Origin: an uncultured Paracoccaceae bacterium
GTDB lineage: Bacteria; Pseudomonadota; Alphaproteobacteria; Rhodobacterales; Rhodobacteraceae
DNA: 64,000 bases
NCBI GenBank assembly: GCA_947496605.1
Contig: CANMDF010000003.1
Coordinates: forward strand, 496,001 to 560,000
Reading direction: 5' to 3'
Every line of letters begins with the position of its first letter. Position 1 is the stretch's first letter. This document shows positions 1 to 8,825 of the stretch, piece by piece. Both the position numbers and the translations under genes were made by a program. Under the pieces are notes generated by a model that was not told the DNA's origin, made no database searches, and saw only the letters and a program-made list of their open reading frames with translations.

Positions 1-959
1 CCTGAAGGCGTTGTTGCAATGTCATATGTGGCCAGAACGGATGCGGCATGTGCCGCTTCATCTTCATTGACAGTCGCAAAATCATCGGCATCCCGCGCCA
101 AGGTTGCAAGCGCCAACATCGAAGGTGTCTTACAGTCCAAACGCCCCATGCTGGAAACCGGCCCTTGCGTTGTCACCAATGCACCTGCCTTCATGCTTTC
201 AATCAGCGCTGGTGCGGCTTCTGGTTCTACCACAATCATACGCGGTGCATCGCCCCAGTAGTTGCGCAGGCTCTCTGCCAAGGCTGCGGCCAATCCACCC
301 ACACCTGCCTGCAAAAACACATGCGTCGGGACGCCATCATACTGTTCTGCAATCTCGCGGCCCATCTGGGTGTAACCCTCCATCACATGGAAGGGCAGTT
401 TGGTATAACCCGGCCATGATCCATCTGACAAAAGCTGCAAGTCGCTGTTCTCTGCCGCAACCGATGCAGCGGCCATACTTGCTTCATAATTTGCACCAGC
501 ACGCACGACCTCAGCACCTTTCGCACGCAAACGGTCTGCAAACCCTTCGGGTACAGTTTCGGCAAGATAGATCACAGCACGGGCGCCAAACACTGCTGCC
601 CCGGCAGCAAGTGACAATCCATGATTTCCGGCACTTGCGGCCACATAGCTTTTGCCGGTCAAAGCCTGCGACCATTCCACATCCGTTTCGCGCACAACAT
701 CAGCAGCATCGCGGGCAATCACATGGGCCGCACCCAGTGCCTTGAAGCTGCCTAATCCCATCCGGCTGCGTTCATCTTTAAGAAAAACCCGCCCAGCGCC
801 CATCTCTTGCGCGATCCCTGCGCATTCGGTCAGTGGTGTTGCTGCATGGACAGGGCACTGGTCTAACAAAAGGCTGACCGCGTCGGTATCAAAGGCATCG
901 CCGGGTTTTGGGTCAGCTAAACCAATGCCCCGTACCGTGTTATTGATGATTTCTGCCAT
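1..959 (-). CDS. PLP-dependent lyase, diaminopropionate ammonia-lyase/threonine dehydratase type (partial)
   Basis: The reading frame starts with ATG at 959 and stays open to the window edge, giving 319 complete codons; the C-terminus lies outside. The fold-type II PLP enzyme signature is visible: KDERSRMGLGSFKALGA around residues 61-77, with Lys73 as the likely Schiff-base lysine, an SAGNHG segment that would grip the cofactor phosphate, and AGVGGLAAALAE further on. Such enzymes eliminate ammonia from hydroxy- or diamino acids. The RMGLGSFKALG wording is closer to diaminopropionate ammonia-lyases than to IlvA. It is divergent from a DUF1989 gene and a polyamine-type transporter, which suggests nitrogen-compound catabolism; the exact substrate is inference. 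Confidence 0.8.
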   Translation of the reverse strand, partial: MAEIINNTVRGIGLADPKPGDAFDTDAVSLLLDQCPVHAATPLTECAGIAQEMGAGRVFLKDERSRMGLGSFKALGAAHVIARDAADVVRETDVEWSQALTGKSYVAASAGNHGLSLAAGAAVFGARAVIYLAETVPEGFADRLRAKGAEVVRAGANYEASMAAASVAAENSDLQLLSDGSWPGYTKLPFHVMEGYTQMGREIAEQYDGVPTHVFLQAGVGGLAAALAESLRNYWGDAPRMIVVEPEAAPALIESMKAGALVTTQGPVSSMGRLDCKTPSMLALATLARDADDFATVNEDEAAHAASVLATYDIATTPS

Positions 960-1107
960 AAGGTCGCCTATCTTACTTTTGCCGTTTCGATACGACGCTA
1001 ACTTTGGATAGTCGACATGTCTCTAAGAAATCTCTTGATCCTCAACCTATGGTCATTCGCATTCAGACAGCGCTAAGTTTCGGTAAACTCTATTCAGGTC
1101 ATAATCA

Positions 1108-1959
1108 ATGAAACCAGATCAGCCAGCCTTTGCACCACCAGCCGACGCCGATGCCCGCCGCCGCAAGCCTGCTGTGATCTGTTATCCAACGACTTCGCTG
1201 GCCCACCCTAACTTGGACGTAATGCAAGCCAGACGCGATGCCGCCACTCACCGCGATACCTGCATTGTCCCTGCGCGTGACGCGCGGTGCACGACCGTGC
1301 CTGCGGGCAGTTTTTTCCGTATTACCTGCCCGGATGGATCGCAAGTAGGTGACCTGAACCTCTGGGCCGCGGATGATCTGAACGAGCATTTCTATTCCGG
1401 TAAGACCCGCGCCTTGCACGGCACGCACCTCTCGACCGGCGACAGACTTTGGTCGCGGTTCCCGAAAATGCGGCCGATGGCGACGATTACCGAAGACACG
1501 TTAGATTGGTATGGCTGGGATGCGGACGGCGGATCAGTTCACGATGTAATCGGCACACGGTGTGATCCCTATACGGGGCGACTGCTGTCCGGTACGGACT
1601 ATCACTATTGCTGCCATTCGAACCTTACCCGTGCCTTGGCAGACCACATGCAAATGTCGTTAACCGAGGCGGAACCGTTTGTGCATGACGTATTGAACGT
1701 CTTTATGTGTACAGGCTTCACCGCCGACACCCATCAGTACTTTATGAAAGCCAGCCCGGTGCGTGCGGGCGATTATATCGAGTTCATGGCGGAAATTGAT
1801 TTGATCGTTGGTTTGTCTGCATGCCCTGGCGGGGACTGCGGGGATGAACACACATCGGACAAAGCGACTTGCCACCCGCTGGTTATCGATGTGTTTGAGA
1901 ATGACATGTCCTTTGCACGAGCCGAACCCAATGCTTACGATCAAAGCCATGGGCGATGA
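1108..1959 (+). CDS. DUF1989 (urea carboxylase-associated) family protein
   Basis: A 283-residue protein with the conserved features of the DUF1989 family: the CPDGSQVGDLNLW segment near residue 72, TRALHGTHLSTGDRL near 109, and a C-terminal SACPGGDCG followed by CHPL, whose cysteines and histidines could bind metal. Two DUF1989 proteins are known to form carboxyguanidine deiminase in guanidine degradation, but here there is only one copy and no carboxylase or allophanate hydrolase next to it. The substrate is therefore open. Just downstream begins a polyamine-type ABC transporter on the same strand and a PLP lyase diverges upstream, so an amine or guanidino compound is a reasonable guess. 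The start ATG has only a weak AGG element upstream. Confidence 0.8.
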   Translation: MKPDQPAFAPPADADARRRKPAVICYPTTSLAHPNLDVMQARRDAATHRDTCIVPARDARCTTVPAGSFFRITCPDGSQVGDLNLWAADDLNEHFYSGKTRALHGTHLSTGDRLWSRFPKMRPMATITEDTLDWYGWDADGGSVHDVIGTRCDPYTGRLLSGTDYHYCCHSNLTRALADHMQMSLTEAEPFVHDVLNVFMCTGFTADTHQYFMKASPVRAGDYIEFMAEIDLIVGLSACPGGDCGDEHTSDKATCHPLVIDVFENDMSFARAEPNAYDQSHGR

Positions 1960-2151
1960 TCTTCGAATCGATTCTTCGCACTATGCGTAAGAATAGGCCT
2001 TAACTGCGACGAGGTACCGCACAAAAACGGCCTCTGGACGCTTGGTTAACGCTAAACCGGGAAATCTGCTTGCATTACAAGGAACCATCGCCGTTACTGT
2101 GCCGACAACGAGTGGGAAACCCACCGGTATGAGACAATAGGGAGCCAATCT

Positions 2152-3252
2152 TTGGCTGACACACAGAACGACAACTCTTTCGTTGAATTCGAAAGAGTGC
2201 AGAAAAGCTATGATGGCGAAGTCCTCGTCGTTAAAGACCTCAACCTGCAAATGCCAAAAGGCGAGTTTCTGACAATGCTGGGGCCATCAGGGTCAGGCAA
2301 GACGACTTGCCTGATGATGCTCGCCGGTTTTGAGACTGCGACGCATGGTGATATCCGACTGGATGGGAAATCCATCAACGATATCCCGCCGCATAAACGC
2401 GGCATCGGAATGGTGTTCCAAAACTATGCGCTGTTCCCGCATATGACGATTGGTGAAAACCTGTCCTTCCCGCTGGAAGTCCGCAAAATGGGCAAGTCCG
2501 AGCGTGAAGAGAAAGTGAAACGCGCCCTCGACATGGTTGAGATGGGTGCGTTCGGCAATCGACGCCCGGCGCAATTGTCAGGTGGTCAGCAACAGCGTGT
2601 CGCTTTGGCCCGTGCGTTGGTGTTTGAACCCGAACTGGTCTTAATGGACGAACCTTTGGGCGCGCTGGACAAACAGCTGCGCGAAAAGATGCAGTTTGAG
2701 ATCACGCATTTGGCGCACAATCTTGGCATTACGACTGTGTATGTGACCCACGACCAAACCGAAGCGCTGACAATGTCAGACCGCGTTGCCGTGTTCGATG
2801 ATGGGCGCATTCAGCAGCTTGCCCCGCCAGATGAGCTCTATGAAGAACCACAAAACAGTTTTGTGGCGCAATTCATCGGCGAAAATAACACGCTCAGCGG
2901 TGTTGTGACCAAGATGGAAGGCGACAAATGCGTCGTGAAACTGGACAGTGGCGAAGAGATTGATGCCAAGCCAGTGAACGTCTCAAATGTAGGCGACCGC
3001 ACCACGGTGTCTATCCGCCCCGAACGCGTCGAAACTAACAAAGAGCGTTTGTCCAAAGATGCACATACGCTGAAGGCCGAAGTGCTCGAATTCATCTACA
3101 TGGGTGATATTTTTCGGACCCGGCTGCGTGTTGGGGACTCTGACGAATTCATCGTCAAAACCCGCAACGCACCTGACCAGCCACGGCTTCGCCCCGGCGA
3201 AATGATCGAGATTGGTTGGTTACCTGAAGATTGCCGAGCTTTGGACGCCTAG
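2152..3252 (+). CDS. Polyamine-type ABC transporter ATPase (PotA-like)
   Basis: A 366-residue ATPase using a TTG start at 2152, supported by an AGGGAG ribosome-binding site about 7 bases upstream. Walker A is GPSGSGKT at residues 44-51, followed by a Q-loop (FQNYALFPH), the LSGGQQQR signature, Walker B LVLMDEPLGALDK and the switch histidine in THDQTEA. A C-terminal TOBE-like domain (about residues 250-366) matches the PotA/spermidine class. It energises uptake through the two permeases at 4536-7416 with the binding protein at 3343. First gene of a four-gene operon following 192 bp of non-coding DNA after the DUF1989 gene. Substrate specificity cannot be read from the ATPase. Confidence 0.93.
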   Translation: MADTQNDNSFVEFERVQKSYDGEVLVVKDLNLQMPKGEFLTMLGPSGSGKTTCLMMLAGFETATHGDIRLDGKSINDIPPHKRGIGMVFQNYALFPHMTIGENLSFPLEVRKMGKSEREEKVKRALDMVEMGAFGNRRPAQLSGGQQQRVALARALVFEPELVLMDEPLGALDKQLREKMQFEITHLAHNLGITTVYVTHDQTEALTMSDRVAVFDDGRIQQLAPPDELYEEPQNSFVAQFIGENNTLSGVVTKMEGDKCVVKLDSGEEIDAKPVNVSNVGDRTTVSIRPERVETNKERLSKDAHTLKAEVLEFIYMGDIFRTRLRVGDSDEFIVKTRNAPDQPRLRPGEMIEIGWLPEDCRALDA

Positions 3253-3342
3253 CGCGACCAAAGCCTTGTCAAATTGGCGGCGCCAAGCCTGGTACGCGCC
3301 GCTACTCACTGCCAAAAACCAGGTGACAATGGGAGAAATGAA

Positions 3343-4458
3343 ATGAACTTTAAAAAACCAATTCTAGCGACGATGGCACTGGGCCTGTCCGCTGGATCGC
3401 TTGCGGCTGACGGCCACATGGCATCCGACATGACACTTGTCAGCTGGGGCGGTGCTTACCAGCAGTCTCAGATCAACGCCTATTCTGACCCCTATGTGGC
3501 GATGAACCCTGGTGTGACAGTGACTTGGGACGAAAGCTCTGCCGAAGCTGTGGCCAAACTGCGCGCCATGAACGAAGCAGGATCAATCACATGGGACGTG
3601 GTTGATGTTGTGGCAGCTGACGCGCTGCGCCTGTGCGACGAAGGCCTAGCGCTGGAAATCGACGCTGACGAAGTGCTGGCACCAGCACCAGACGGCACAT
3701 CTGCATCTGACGACTTTGGTGATCTTTTGGTTGGCGACTGCTTTATTCCGCAGATCGTTTATTCAACAACATTCGGTTATCGCACAGACATGGTGCCTGC
3801 CGGTGTAGACGCACCAAACGACATCTGTGATGTCTTTGACCTTGCCACGTATCCTGGCATGCGCGCGCTGGAAAAGCGTCCTATCAACAACGTCGAGTGG
3901 GCACTGCTGTGTGACGGCGTTGCAAAAGACGACGTCTATGACGTTCTGGCAACCGAAGAAGGCCAAGAGCAGGCACTTGCCAAGCTCGACACCATCAAAG
4001 ACAGCGTGATCTGGTGGTCCGCTGGTGCAGATACACCGCAGCTGTTGGCTGACGGCGAAATCTTCATGGGCTCTACTTACAACGGTCGTCTGTTTGCAGC
4101 GATCGAAGAGCAGGGCCAGCCAATCGGCATGATGTGGGACGCGCAGGTCTTTGACCTTGACGGCTGGATCATCCCAGAGGGTCTGTCTGATGAGCGTCTT
4201 GCACGCGCGTTGGACTTTGTTCGCTTCGCGACAGACACACAGCGTCTGGCGGATCAGGCCAAGTACATCTCGTACGGTCCTGCACGTTTGTCCTCTGCTC
4301 CACTTGTTGGCAACCACGCCACTTTGGGCATCGACATGGCGCAGCACATGCCAACAGACCCAAACAACGCCGCGAACACGTTCCTTTATAACTACGAGTT
4401 CTGGGCAGACTACCGCGATGACATCGACGGTAAGTTCCAAGCTTGGCTTGCACAGTAA
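3343..4458 (+). CDS. Periplasmic polyamine-type solute-binding protein (PotD-like)
   Basis: A 371-residue extracellular solute-binding protein. I chose the ATG at 3343 because a GGGAGA site lies 6 bases upstream and it opens a normal signal peptide (MNFKKPILATMALGLSAGSL, cleavage near Ala22); a longer in-frame start at 3274 would bury it. The mature part begins MTLVSWGGAYQQSQ, typical of the PotD/spermidine-putrescine family, which captures polyamines or related cations in the periplasm. It sits between the ATPase gene and two permease genes and is followed at once by a perfect stem-loop, which may keep its mRNA level above that of the permeases. The ligand is unproven. Confidence 0.92.
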   Translation: MNFKKPILATMALGLSAGSLAADGHMASDMTLVSWGGAYQQSQINAYSDPYVAMNPGVTVTWDESSAEAVAKLRAMNEAGSITWDVVDVVAADALRLCDEGLALEIDADEVLAPAPDGTSASDDFGDLLVGDCFIPQIVYSTTFGYRTDMVPAGVDAPNDICDVFDLATYPGMRALEKRPINNVEWALLCDGVAKDDVYDVLATEEGQEQALAKLDTIKDSVIWWSAGADTPQLLADGEIFMGSTYNGRLFAAIEEQGQPIGMMWDAQVFDLDGWIIPEGLSDERLARALDFVRFATDTQRLADQAKYISYGPARLSSAPLVGNHATLGIDMAQHMPTDPNNAANTFLYNYEFWADYRDDIDGKFQAWLAQ

Positions 4459-4466
4459 ATACCTTC

Positions 4467-4492
4467 GGAAAGGGGCGGAAACGCCCCTTTCC
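4467..4492 (+). promoter_or_regulatory. Intercistronic stem-loop after the binding-protein gene
   Basis: A perfect 11-bp inverted repeat (GGAAAGGGGCG / CGCCCCTTTCC) with a GAAA tetraloop begins 8 bases after the binding-protein stop codon. No T-run follows, so it does not look like an intrinsic terminator. In binding-protein transporter operons such structures commonly protect the upstream mRNA from 3' exonucleases; that role is inferred here. Confidence 0.75.
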
Positions 4493-4535
4493 ACACCAAT
4501 GAATTCTACGACGACGATGCACGATTGGGGACGAC

Positions 4536-6194
4536 ATGAGTGACACGACCGGTTCGGGACCAATGCTTGCCGCCGATGGCAGACCGCTCAAGGAAAGCCT
4601 CGGACGCGCATTGCGCCGCCAGAAACTTCGCGCACTTGCGCTGATCGCCCCACTTCTACTCTTTGTCCTGCTGACCTTCGTTATCCCGATCGTATCCATG
4701 CTGATCCGGTCGGTTGAGAACGAAATCGTCGAAACGACACTTCCTGGGACCGTACCGGCAATGGCCGCATGGGACAGCAGCACAGGCGAAATCCCACCAG
4801 AGGACGTCTTTCAAAACCTGTTTTTTGATATGTTCAACGCTTCCGAGGCCAAAGAACATACGAAACTTGGCACTCGCCTTAACTATGAAAACACGGGCCT
4901 TGCATCGATGTTCCGGACATCGGGCCGTTCGATCGATGATATTGGTGAGGTCTTTCAGGACGCCATTGAAGACATCGATGAGCGCTGGGAAGAAGGAGCG
5001 TTCTGGTTTGAGGTGATGAACGGCGCGGGGGGAGACGCCCTGGTCGCCGAACGCCGTGCACGTTGGGAAGATCTGACTGACGACAGCATGGCAGGCGACC
5101 TTGGGTTTACGCCGTCACAGGCCATCATCGACCTGCTGCCAAACACAGCCGCCGCCTATACAGATTTCGCAATCTGGACCGTTATCGACGACGAAGATGT
5201 CGTCGCAGAAGAAGACCCATGGGAAGCGGTCTATGCCGCCCTCGCCGTTGATCTGCGCGACCCATCGCGCACTGCTGCAATTGCAGGTTATCAAGGGGCG
5301 GGCGCAGATGCGCTACAGGCGTTGTCTGCCGCAGAACTACCGGGCCTGACATTCACCGAAGCTTTCGCCGAACTGGACGAAGACTGGGGCAAAGTTGATG
5401 TCTGGCAAACCATTGAAGTCTATAGCCCCACCTATACGCCTGGCTATTTTCTGAACTCTGTGGACCGCGAACTGACCATTGACGGTGTGCAAGCGCGGCC
5501 AGAGAACGAACAGCTTTATGTTAAACTGTTTGGCAGAACGCTGTGGATGTCGCTAATTATCACCACAAGTTGCATCATCTTGGGTTATCCGATTGCGTGG
5601 CTGCTGGCAAACCTGCCAGTGCGCACGGCAAACGTGCTGATGATCCTTGTTTTGCTGCCATTCTGGACCTCACTTTTGGTGCGTACCTCGGCTTGGAAAG
5701 TGCTTTTGCAACAACAGGGCGTCATCAACGAACTACTCGTCTGGCTTGGCTTTGTAGATGACGCAAACCGCCTGATCTTGATGAACAACTCAACGGGCAC
5801 GATCATTGCGATGACGCATATCCTGCTGCCGTTCATGATCTTGCCGCTTTATTCAGTGATGAAAACAATCCCGCCGACTTATCTGCGTGCAGCGAAATCG
5901 CTGGGGGCCACCAATTGGACAGCTTTCTGGCGGGTCTACTTTCCGCAGTCTGTGCCGGGCATTGGCGCGGGGTCCATCCTCGTGTTCATCCTTGCGATTG
6001 GCTACTACATCACGCCGGAAATCGTGGGTGGTACGGACGGTGTCTTCATCTCAAACCGGATTGCCTATCACATTTCGCGGTCGCTGAACTGGGGCCTTGC
6101 TGCGGCCTTGGGTACGATCCTTCTGGTTTTGGTGATGGCGCTTTATTGGCTTTATGACCGGATCGTCGGCATTGATAACGTGAAGTTGGGATAA
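4536..6194 (+). CDS. Polyamine-type ABC transporter permease with large periplasmic insertion (PotB-like)
   Basis: A 552-residue permease, roughly twice the usual PotB length of about 290. TM1 lies near residues 33-57, then comes an acidic, soluble stretch of about 265 residues (58-325) before the usual membrane core resumes at LFGRTLWMSLIITT. The core keeps the binding-protein-dependent permease loop (YLRAAKSLGATNWTAFWRVYFP, shown here in part as RAAKSLGATNWTAFWRVYFP) that docks on the ATPase. The insertion should sit in the periplasm between TM1 and TM2 and could contact the binding protein or substrate; I recognise no domain in it. The gene is 4 bases upstream of the second permease, so the two are translationally coupled. 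Confidence 0.88.
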   Translation: MSDTTGSGPMLAADGRPLKESLGRALRRQKLRALALIAPLLLFVLLTFVIPIVSMLIRSVENEIVETTLPGTVPAMAAWDSSTGEIPPEDVFQNLFFDMFNASEAKEHTKLGTRLNYENTGLASMFRTSGRSIDDIGEVFQDAIEDIDERWEEGAFWFEVMNGAGGDALVAERRARWEDLTDDSMAGDLGFTPSQAIIDLLPNTAAAYTDFAIWTVIDDEDVVAEEDPWEAVYAALAVDLRDPSRTAAIAGYQGAGADALQALSAAELPGLTFTEAFAELDEDWGKVDVWQTIEVYSPTYTPGYFLNSVDRELTIDGVQARPENEQLYVKLFGRTLWMSLIITTSCIILGYPIAWLLANLPVRTANVLMILVLLPFWTSLLVRTSAWKVLLQQQGVINELLVWLGFVDDANRLILMNNSTGTIIAMTHILLPFMILPLYSVMKTIPPTYLRAAKSLGATNWTAFWRVYFPQSVPGIGAGSILVFILAIGYYITPEIVGGTDGVFISNRIAYHISRSLNWGLAAALGTILLVLVMALYWLYDRIVGIDNVKLG

Positions 6195-6198
6195 GATC

Positions 6199-7416
6199 AT
6201 GACTGCAACGATATCAACCACATCCCGCCCCGACCTTTTCCGGTTCACCATGCCATTGATGGCTGCCTTCGCCGCGATGTTCGGCTTTGTGGGGGGCAAT
6301 ATGGTGGCCCAACCTTGGCTGGGTGCCTTGGTGGGTGCGATCATTGGCTGCGTTATTGCTTGGGTTGCCGAGACAAACCTAAGCCGCCGGACAACAGTGC
6401 GCTGGGCAATTATTGGCGTCTTGGGTTTGGCCGGGCTTGTTTTCGGGAACGTTGGCACCGCGATATCCGGTGTGATCATCGGCGCAATCCTCAGCTGGGG
6501 GGCCTATTGGCTAGCGACTGGGCAGTACGGAACAAGCGTGCCAATCTATTACACTGCCAAACAAACGCTGTGGCACAACACATTCAAATTCATCTGTGGT
6601 TTGATCTTCTTCTTCCTGATTGCACCGCTTGTTCCCGTCATGTGGCTCAGCTTTAACGCCCAAGATTTCTTTACCTTCACCCCCGAAATGCTGAACTTTG
6701 AGGCGGCCGGCTATAGCCTGAAGCATTACCGCGACTTCCTTGGAACTGATGAATGGATGGTGCCGCTTAAGAATTCGCTGATCATCGCGCCGATTGCGAC
6801 GATCATCTCGGTCACGCTGGGTACCTTGGCGGCTATTGGACTGTCGCAAAGCCACGTACCGGGGCGGCAAGCGATCATGGCCATTCTGATCTCGCCGATG
6901 ATTGTCCCGCTGATTATTTCAGCCACAGGCATGTTCTTTTTCTACGCCCCTCTGGGCAACTGGCTGGAGGCAAGTTTGGGTCTGTCACAGTCGTTCGTAG
7001 GCTTTGTGAAAGTAATCTTGGCACATGCTGTCTTGGGCATCCCATTTGTGATCATCACGGTCACCGCCACGCTTGTTGGCTTTGATCGGTCGCTAACACG
7101 GGCTGCAGCATCCATGGGATCTGATCCAGTGCGCACATTCTTTAAAGTGCAAATGCCGTTGATCCTGCCTGGTGTGATTTCTGGCGGCCTGTTCGCCTTT
7201 ATCACGTCATTTGACGAAGTGGTCGTGGTGCTGTTTGTCGGCTCTGCCCAACAGCAAACGCTGCCGTGGCAAATGTTCACCGGACTGCGCGAACAGATTT
7301 CACCAACGATCCTTGCTGCAGCGACAGTGCTTGTGGTGTTCTCAATCCTGCTGCTGACAACAGTCGAATTGTTACGCCGCCGGTCTGAACGTCTTCGCGG
7401 ACTGACACCAGCCTAA
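6199..7416 (+). CDS. Polyamine-type ABC transporter permease with N-terminal membrane extension (PotC-like)
   Basis: A 405-residue inner-membrane permease; PotC homologues are usually 260-280. About 115 extra N-terminal residues contain several glycine-rich hydrophobic segments (for example LGALVGAIIGCVIAWVA) ahead of the conventional core, which starts around residue 120. The core has the ATPase-docking loop RAAASMGSDPVRTFFKVQMP and the C-terminal TMs of the family. It should pair with the preceding enlarged permease to form the translocation pore. Last gene of the transporter operon; it converges with the UDP-glucose dehydrogenase gene only 13 bp away, with no obvious terminator. Confidence 0.88.
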   Translation: MTATISTTSRPDLFRFTMPLMAAFAAMFGFVGGNMVAQPWLGALVGAIIGCVIAWVAETNLSRRTTVRWAIIGVLGLAGLVFGNVGTAISGVIIGAILSWGAYWLATGQYGTSVPIYYTAKQTLWHNTFKFICGLIFFFLIAPLVPVMWLSFNAQDFFTFTPEMLNFEAAGYSLKHYRDFLGTDEWMVPLKNSLIIAPIATIISVTLGTLAAIGLSQSHVPGRQAIMAILISPMIVPLIISATGMFFFYAPLGNWLEASLGLSQSFVGFVKVILAHAVLGIPFVIITVTATLVGFDRSLTRAAASMGSDPVRTFFKVQMPLILPGVISGGLFAFITSFDEVVVVLFVGSAQQQTLPWQMFTGLREQISPTILAAATVLVVFSILLLTTVELLRRRSERLRGLTPA

Positions 7417-7429
7417 GTCGGTCGGGCGT

Positions 7430-8758
7430 CTAGCTATCATACGGCATGCAAGATTTGCGGCCCATGCTTGCATAGGCCTCAAATCCGGCGTCCAGCGCAT
7501 AGTCACATGAATACATATTGCGCAGATCCGCCATGCGAGGGGTCGCCATGCGCCCTGCCATTGCCCGCAAATCAAGGGCGCGAAACTCATTCCATTCAGT
7601 CAAAAGCACCACTGCTTCCGCACCATCAACCGCCGCATAAGCATCTTCAAACCATGTCACGTTCGGCAACAACTCCTCCGCTTCGCGAAACGCTTGTGGA
7701 TCAACAACGCGAACATTAGCGCCAAGGCCAACAAGAGTGGGCACAATCGTCAGCGCAGGGGCGTCACGCATATCGTCAGTGTCAGGCTTAAATGTCAGAC
7801 CCAGCACTGCGATGGTCTTATTGCGCAGCTTTTCGTCACATAGATCGACGATCTTATCGATCATCAGGCGCTTTACCTCTTCGTTCACTTTGATCACCGT
7901 TTCCACGATCTGTAGCGGAACCGAATGATCTTGGCCAATCCGCGCCAACGCCTTGGTATCTTTAGGGAAACAAGAGCCACCATAGCCGGGGCCAGCTTGC
8001 AAAAACTTGGGGCCAATGCGGCTGTCAAAACCCATGCCATTCGCTACATCTTTCACATCAGCGCCCGTGCGTTCACACAGCATCGCGATCTCATTGATAA
8101 AGGTAACTTTGGTAGCCAGAAATGCGTTGGCCGCATATTTGATCATCTCGGCGGTCTCAAGATCAGTCGTCAGGACGGGGTAGTCGCGCAATGACAAAGG
8201 GCGATAAACCTCTTGCATCGCCTCATTCCCGCGATCCGATTGCACGCCAACGACGACACGGTCGGGGTGCATGAAATCATCAATCGCAGCGCCTTCGCGC
8301 AGGAATTCTGGGTTTGAGACAACATCACAATTCAGATCAGGGCGCACTTCTTTCAGAATATCCGCAACCTGCTGGTTGGTGCCTACAGGCACTGTGGATT
8401 TGATCACGATCACTGTGGGTTTCGTTAAGACAGCAGCCACTTCTTTCACCGCCCCAAATACAAAGCTGAGGTCGGCATGGCCGTCACCGCGACGGCTGGG
8501 TGTACCGACGGCGATAAACACGGCATCGGCGCCTTGGGTAGCTTCCTTGAGGTTATCCGTAAACGAAAGGCGGCCTGCCTTCATGTTGCGGTCCATCAGC
8601 GTATCAAGGCCCGGTTCAAAAATGGGCGTCTGACCTGCACGCAACAGTGTCAGTTTGTCTTGATTCTTGTCGACACAAACGACCTCATGCCCAAAGTCCG
8701 AGAAACACACACCCGAGACCAGACCGACATATCCCGTCCCAATCATTGCAATCTTCAT
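7430..8758 (-). CDS. ugd: UDP-glucose 6-dehydrogenase
   Basis: A 442-residue cytosolic enzyme that oxidises UDP-glucose twice with NAD+ to UDP-glucuronate. The N-terminal Rossmann motif GTGYVGLV is at residues 7-14, and the catalytic cysteine lies in GPGYGGSCFPKDTKAL in the middle of the protein, preceding the dimerisation helix. A C-terminal UDP-binding domain contains GLTFKPDTDDMRDAPA. Length matches the bacterial family. It lies next to a UDP-glucuronate epimerase gene on the same strand, which makes a two-step route to UDP-galacturonate for polysaccharide or LPS synthesis likely. Confidence 0.96.
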   Translation of the reverse strand: MKIAMIGTGYVGLVSGVCFSDFGHEVVCVDKNQDKLTLLRAGQTPIFEPGLDTLMDRNMKAGRLSFTDNLKEATQGADAVFIAVGTPSRRGDGHADLSFVFGAVKEVAAVLTKPTVIVIKSTVPVGTNQQVADILKEVRPDLNCDVVSNPEFLREGAAIDDFMHPDRVVVGVQSDRGNEAMQEVYRPLSLRDYPVLTTDLETAEMIKYAANAFLATKVTFINEIAMLCERTGADVKDVANGMGFDSRIGPKFLQAGPGYGGSCFPKDTKALARIGQDHSVPLQIVETVIKVNEEVKRLMIDKIVDLCDEKLRNKTIAVLGLTFKPDTDDMRDAPALTIVPTLVGLGANVRVVDPQAFREAEELLPNVTWFEDAYAAVDGAEAVVLLTEWNEFRALDLRAMAGRMATPRMADLRNMYSCDYALDAGFEAYASMGRKSCMPYDS

Positions 8759-8825
8759 CTGTGTCTCACTTTTCCTAGCACGACGACCCGCCTAACAAAA
8801 CTTGGTTAACGGAAGGTTGGCATTC

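Noticed and set aside
104-745. 213-residue plus-strand open frame opposite the PLP lyase
   Set aside because: Its composition is His/Pro/Arg-rich antisense to a conserved enzyme, and the lyase frame is continuous over the whole stretch.
3763-4563. 266-residue open frame opposite the binding-protein gene
   Set aside because: It is an antisense shadow of a clear solute-binding protein and has no ribosome site or family features.
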